NCBI GenBank assembly: GCA_041392475.1
Contig: JAWKLZ010000002.1
Coordinates: 806,001 to 870,000 of the forward strand
DNA length: 64,000 nucleotides
Direction of reading: 5' to 3'
DNA from: Chitinophagales bacterium
GTDB lineage: Bacteria; Bacteroidota; Bacteroidia; Chitinophagales; UBA2359
In this document: in pieces, positions 60,874 through 64,000 of the stretch
How the letters are laid out: the number at the start of each line of letters is the position of its first letter
Numbering within the stretch: the stretch's first letter is position 1
The notes under the pieces: model-generated
Database searches by the model: none
What the model was told of the DNA's origin: nothing
The model's input: the letters and a program-made list of their open reading frames with translations, nothing else
Position numbers and translations under genes: made by a program

Positions 60874-61695
60874 TTATTTTTCAGCAATTTTAAATCCCTT
60901 CATCACCTCCAAATAATTGTAAATCAAGTCCAATTTTTCATCGGACAACGGAATTGAGTGCATTTTGCTGTTGTAGCGAAACGCCTGAGGATTTTTGATA
61001 AAGGCAAACATAAACTCTTTGCTTCTGTATTCGGTGATGTTTTGAGGGTAATTCAGTTCTGGTCCCAAATCCCCCCCCTCTTTGTTTACCGAATGACACT
61101 TCATACACATCTTTTCATAGAGTTTGAATCCATTGGACAACAGGCTGTCTTCCTTCACTTTTTGTGGCAGCAGTTTGTCGTAGTTGAAGCCTATCAACTC
61201 TACCCTCATTGAAGTCACACCATACGGATTGATCAAATCCTTGTTCGGCTCATCAGTTTTCCACGTCACATAATAGGGCGGAATTCTTTTGCGTATGCTA
61301 TCGGGCCATGCCTTCAAATCTTCCTCACCTTGATGGGTAATGTAGCCTTCCTCATGAAGTGCATTAACCAAAGGTATAGAAGGTTTGTATCCATCTGTGC
61401 AGACAAATGTAAGCTGCAAATTGTCCATACCCTCGAGCTTCAAAGAGTCAATAATGGGCTTCAATGGAAAACCTCGAAAAGTAATGGGTTCGGTGAAAAA
61501 ATTGTCAAATTCAATCAGAACAGTCGTGTCTTTGGAATAGTGTTTCACCTCATCTATGCTTACTTCAAAAGGAATTTCTCTTTTTTCAATCGTCTTCTCT
61601 ATCGCTTTTGAAGCAGTATAAACAGTTTGGTTTTGAGTGCAAGCAGCAAAGAGAACAATTAGGAATGTAATGGAATAGAGTAGATTTTTCGACAT
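60874..61695 (-). CDS. lipoprotein with C-terminal cytochrome c domain
   Basis: A 273-residue lipoprotein (lipobox LFAAC). The N-terminal domain (about 35-180) has DNFFTEPITFRGFPLKPIID, LTFVCTDGYKPSIPL and RVELIGFNY, which resemble the molybdopterin-free relatives of the sulfite-oxidase fold; the key Cys is in FVCTDGY. The C-terminus holds one haem site, CMKCH, and an axial Met in SKMHSIPLSDEKLDLIYNYL. It is likely a periplasmic electron carrier. The metal or substrate of the first domain is unknown. Confidence 0.82.
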   Translation of the reverse strand: MSKNLLYSITFLIVLFAACTQNQTVYTASKAIEKTIEKREIPFEVSIDEVKHYSKDTTVLIEFDNFFTEPITFRGFPLKPIIDSLKLEGMDNLQLTFVCTDGYKPSIPLVNALHEEGYITHQGEEDLKAWPDSIRKRIPPYYVTWKTDEPNKDLINPYGVTSMRVELIGFNYDKLLPQKVKEDSLLSNGFKLYEKMCMKCHSVNKEGGDLGPELNYPQNITEYRSKEFMFAFIKNPQAFRYNSKMHSIPLSDEKLDLIYNYLEVMKGFKIAEK

Positions 61696-61717
61696 TTTAG
61701 CAGTGATTTTGTTCTTC

Positions 61718-61725
61718 CAAAGCTA
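61718..61725 (-). promoter_or_regulatory. -7 element of the cytochrome lipoprotein gene
   Basis: On the minus strand the bases read TAGCTTTG, a TAnnTTTG match about 22 bp before the ATG at 61695; the -33 box is not clear. Confidence 0.45.
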
Positions 61726-61780
61726 CGGTTTTTTGTCCAAAATTTCCATTTGAATTGTTTCTAAAAGACTGTAAAAACAA

Positions 61781-61817
61781 AAAACCTGCAAACGCCATAG
61801 AAGCATTTGCAGGTTTT
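61781..61817. terminator. intrinsic terminator
   Basis: AACCTGCAAA and the following CGC (61783-61795) pair with GC, A and TTTGCAGGTT (61803-61815) with one mismatch, and T follows on either side. It separates the partial T9SS protein gene from the cytochrome gene. Confidence 0.75.
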
Positions 61818-61844
61818 CTTTCCTCTTTTTTCTTGCGTCTAAAA

Positions 61845-64000
61845 TCAATATTTCACCACCTTGCGTGTCAACTCATTGTCCTCTGTTTTGAGTTTCAAGA
61901 AATACACCCCAGAAGGAGCATCTTCTAATTGAACATCAAATTGGTTTTGACCACTCACGAGGTTCACAGTTCGACTTTGCAGCAATTGACCGACAGTATT
62001 GTAAATTTCTAAAGTAGTCGTCAAAGACTTCAATGCCTCTATCTTCACTTCAAAATTACCGTAGTTTGGATTCGGAATCACCTGAGCATCAAAGCCAAAA
62101 TCCTGCAAAGTTTCGATACCCGTCACACCATCTACTTCAATATTGTCAATAAACAAGTTGTTGCCTCGACGATGCACATTCACAAAACGCACCAATACGG
62201 TTTGTCCTTCAAAAATAGACAAATCAATCGTTTCGGTTCGCCATTGAGTAGCAGTTGGCACAAAAGCCCCCGATTGATTCGGCACTGTGTTCAGTTCTTC
62301 CCGTTCTTTGTCATATACCGTAAAAGTCTGAGTACTTCCACAAGCTTGCACCTCCACAATTAAGCGGTTGAACTGATTGTTGCTCTTGCCCGTACTTGCC
62401 ACCTCAAAACTTAGACTTGCATTGACAATCGTTGTCAAATCCAATTCCATCGTCATATTATCCCTCGAATTGAAGGAAGCACTCAAATTGTTTTCAATCC
62501 ACATAGCACCGCTATGTCCTGCCAAACCCAAACGATGCGCCCACAAGAGTCCATCTTCTTGAGGATTTTCGATATATACTTTCTTTGTATCCAAGGTTTG
62601 ATTGAAGTTTTCGCTAATAGGATAGGTATAGTTTTCGAGAATCGTAGCAGGAATGTCAATCAATTCGGCATCAATACAGCCCAAATCATCGGTCACAATC
62701 AGTACATACGTACCCGCACTTGCATTCTGCAAACTAGGCGTTGTGATGCCATTGCCCCAATCATAATACACTGTGCCTTCGCCACCTGTAATACTTACTT
62801 CAATGCTTCCATCATCCGAATCAGAACAAGAAGCAGGTTTCACTTCAATATCTGCAATACCCAAAGCAGAATTGATGACCGCCTCCACACTTCGTCTGCA
62901 AAAAGTGGCATCCGTCACCAAAGCTCGATAAACACCTCCATCCAAAAACTCCAATTTGTCGGTCGTTGCGCCATTTTCCCACAAAATATTATAAGGTTCT
63001 ACACCACCCGAAATCACCAATTCCACACTTCCATTGCTACCCGATTGACAGCCAATATCACTGATAATAGTTTCTACTTCAAAACTATTCTCTGCATAAT
63101 TGACCATATCAATTTCCCAAAGTCCACGCCCATAAGTAGCCGCCCGAAGCTTGCCATCACAGGGCAATAGTTCCAATTCTGCTACCCGCACATTCGGAAA
63201 ACCGTCCATCAAAGGAGCCCAATCTTCCATCGTATTGTCTTTGTAATACACCCCTACGGTCATTCCCACATAGATGGTTTCTTCGCTACCGCCTTGATAA
63301 GCAACTGTCAAAGCAGGAATCTCAGGCAATGTTCCCGAAATTTCCGTCCAAGTATTCCCCGCATCTTCCGACATAAAAACGCCTCTTCCCTGAGCCGTCC
63401 AAAGGATTTCAGGATTAGATGGATGTATCGCTATTCCTGACAAAAAACCACGTCCACTCACTCCAATGGTTTTCCAATTTTCACCACCATCTTTGGTCAC
63501 AAACAATCGGTTGCCATCACTCGCATAAATGTAATTGTCGGCATCAGAAGGAGCAGCTGCAATAAATTCCATAGTGCTACCAGAAGTCAATATACCAGAA
63601 ATATTCTCCCATGCAGTGCCTCTATTCGTTGTTTTCCAAACACTTTGATAACCTGCATAAAAGACATCGGGTTTGGTAGGATGTTGAATATAGGGCGTTG
63701 TCCAATTCCCACTTTCACCCGTAGTAGAAGAACTGATAAAACCACTATCTTGCCCATTGTCATACCTCCGAATTGTCCCGTTCTGATAGGAATAAGTGCG
63801 CCAATTTTCGTTGGTATAGTCCACAATACATTCCATACCATCGCCTCCGCCAAAGTCTTGCCACTCAGTGCCTTGATATAGCATCGTTCCGTTGTCCTGC
63901 GAACCAGCCAAAATGATGTTGGGGTTAGTTGTCGAGCCGCCCATTCGATAATATTCAGTGATTCCAAGCCCATTGCTGATGCGTGTGAAACTGCTACCCG
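61845..64000 (-). CDS. sortilin/BNR-propeller protein with SprB repeats and T9SS type A sorting domain, N-terminus outside window
   Basis: The frame is open to the window edge; the first visible residues are SFTRISNGLGITEYYRMGG. The propeller has typical Asp-box blades (VTKDGGENWKTI, MSEDAGNTWTEI, KTTNRGTAWENI) as in VPS10/sortilin-like exported proteins. Two SprB-type repeats follow (DIGCQSGSNGSVELVISGGV and PASCSDSDDGSIEVSITGGE), then a jelly-roll domain (LDLTTIVNASLSFEVAS, DLSIFEGQTVLVRFVN) and an 80-residue type A CTD (VIPNPNYGNFEVKIE ... SGVYFLKLKT). It would be exported by the T9SS that contains PorZ. Function is unknown. Confidence 0.88.
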   Translation of the reverse strand, partial: GSSFTRISNGLGITEYYRMGGSTTNPNIILAGSQDNGTMLYQGTEWQDFGGGDGMECIVDYTNENWRTYSYQNGTIRRYDNGQDSGFISSSTTGESGNWTTPYIQHPTKPDVFYAGYQSVWKTTNRGTAWENISGILTSGSTMEFIAAAPSDADNYIYASDGNRLFVTKDGGENWKTIGVSGRGFLSGIAIHPSNPEILWTAQGRGVFMSEDAGNTWTEISGTLPEIPALTVAYQGGSEETIYVGMTVGVYYKDNTMEDWAPLMDGFPNVRVAELELLPCDGKLRAATYGRGLWEIDMVNYAENSFEVETIISDIGCQSGSNGSVELVISGGVEPYNILWENGATTDKLEFLDGGVYRALVTDATFCRRSVEAVINSALGIADIEVKPASCSDSDDGSIEVSITGGEGTVYYDWGNGITTPSLQNASAGTYVLIVTDDLGCIDAELIDIPATILENYTYPISENFNQTLDTKKVYIENPQEDGLLWAHRLGLAGHSGAMWIENNLSASFNSRDNMTMELDLTTIVNASLSFEVASTGKSNNQFNRLIVEVQACGSTQTFTVYDKEREELNTVPNQSGAFVPTATQWRTETIDLSIFEGQTVLVRFVNVHRRGNNLFIDNIEVDGVTGIETLQDFGFDAQVIPNPNYGNFEVKIEALKSLTTTLEIYNTVGQLLQSRTVNLVSGQNQFDVQLEDAPSGVYFLKLKTEDNELTRKVVKY

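Noticed and set aside
1..64000. CRISPR array, integrase, transposase, origin of replication or rRNA
   Set aside because: No regularly spaced repeats, recombinase or DDE motifs, DnaA-box cluster or rRNA-like sequence were seen on either strand.

Overview
The window is a chromosomal stretch of a Bacteroidota bacterium, most likely of the Saprospiria/Chitinophagales side of the phylum. The evidence is internal: a PorZ component of the type IX secretion system, proteins ending in type A or type B (gliding-motility-like) T9SS sorting domains, promoters of the TTTG-N19/20-TAnnTTTG kind, almost no Shine-Dalgarno sites (even before rpsU), many SPII lipoproteins, and a PAP2-like/LysE/small-membrane-protein cluster. 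No tRNA, rRNA, CRISPR array, prophage or intact transposase was seen.

Layout. 1-8.2 kb: a partial VWA-type membrane protein, small NTF2- and VOC-fold proteins, a candidate small RNA (3371-3448), rpsU, a DUF547 lipoprotein, inorganic pyrophosphatase and a methyltransferase. 8.3-20.6 kb: a duplicated ScyD/ScyE-type propeller protein, a di-haem cytochrome c, AnmK, PEP carboxylase followed 3 bp later by a soluble GAF histidine kinase, a FadJ-type beta-oxidation fusion enzyme and an SDR. 20.8-22.7 kb: a four-gene membrane/lipoprotein operon. 22.7-23.5 kb: an 800-bp gap with a candidate ncRNA and a 32-residue membrane ORF. 23.5-34.7 kb: a fused 5-oxoprolinase, a decayed PD-(D/E)XK nuclease, a Sec-exported Hcp-like protein, an ABC exporter, a thioredoxin-like protein and a catalytic/non-catalytic M16 peptidase pair. 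34.8-42.4 kb: a type B CTD protein, a lipoprotein, PorZ, PanB and a DUF4249-like lipoprotein. 42.4-47.2 kb: a tandem degenerate kinase/LRR receptor-like protein facing an HPt/LytTR-regulator pair. 47.4-50.2 kb: frameshifted DUF1152 and IPTL-CTERM genes and a MetH C-terminal fragment. 50.3-54.3 kb: metH with palindromic elements before, inside and after it. 54.4-64 kb: another nuclease remnant, a DsbD-gamma-like thioredoxin, an aldo/keto reductase, a three-gene run (DUF1080, HNH endonuclease, methyltransferase-HIT fusion), a lipoprotein cytochrome c, and a partial sortilin-like T9SS protein.

The strongest unusual signals are: (1) perfect or near-perfect palindromes inserted in frame into two housekeeping genes (metH at 50948-50987 and 5-oxoprolinase at 24465-24497), recalling the coding-region palindromic elements of Rickettsia; (2) a 1096-residue protein with two kinase domains that have both lost the DFG aspartate in the same way, followed by 18 leucine-rich repeats; (3) two promoter-to-terminator intervals without a gene, one being a 78-nt RNA closed by its own terminator stem; (4) an HNH nuclease next to a methyltransferase-HIT fusion; and (5) a 32-residue membrane ORF that matches the anchor of a thioredoxin-like protein 32 kb away. 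All functional calls rest on reading motifs and overall protein character by eye; no database search was run.
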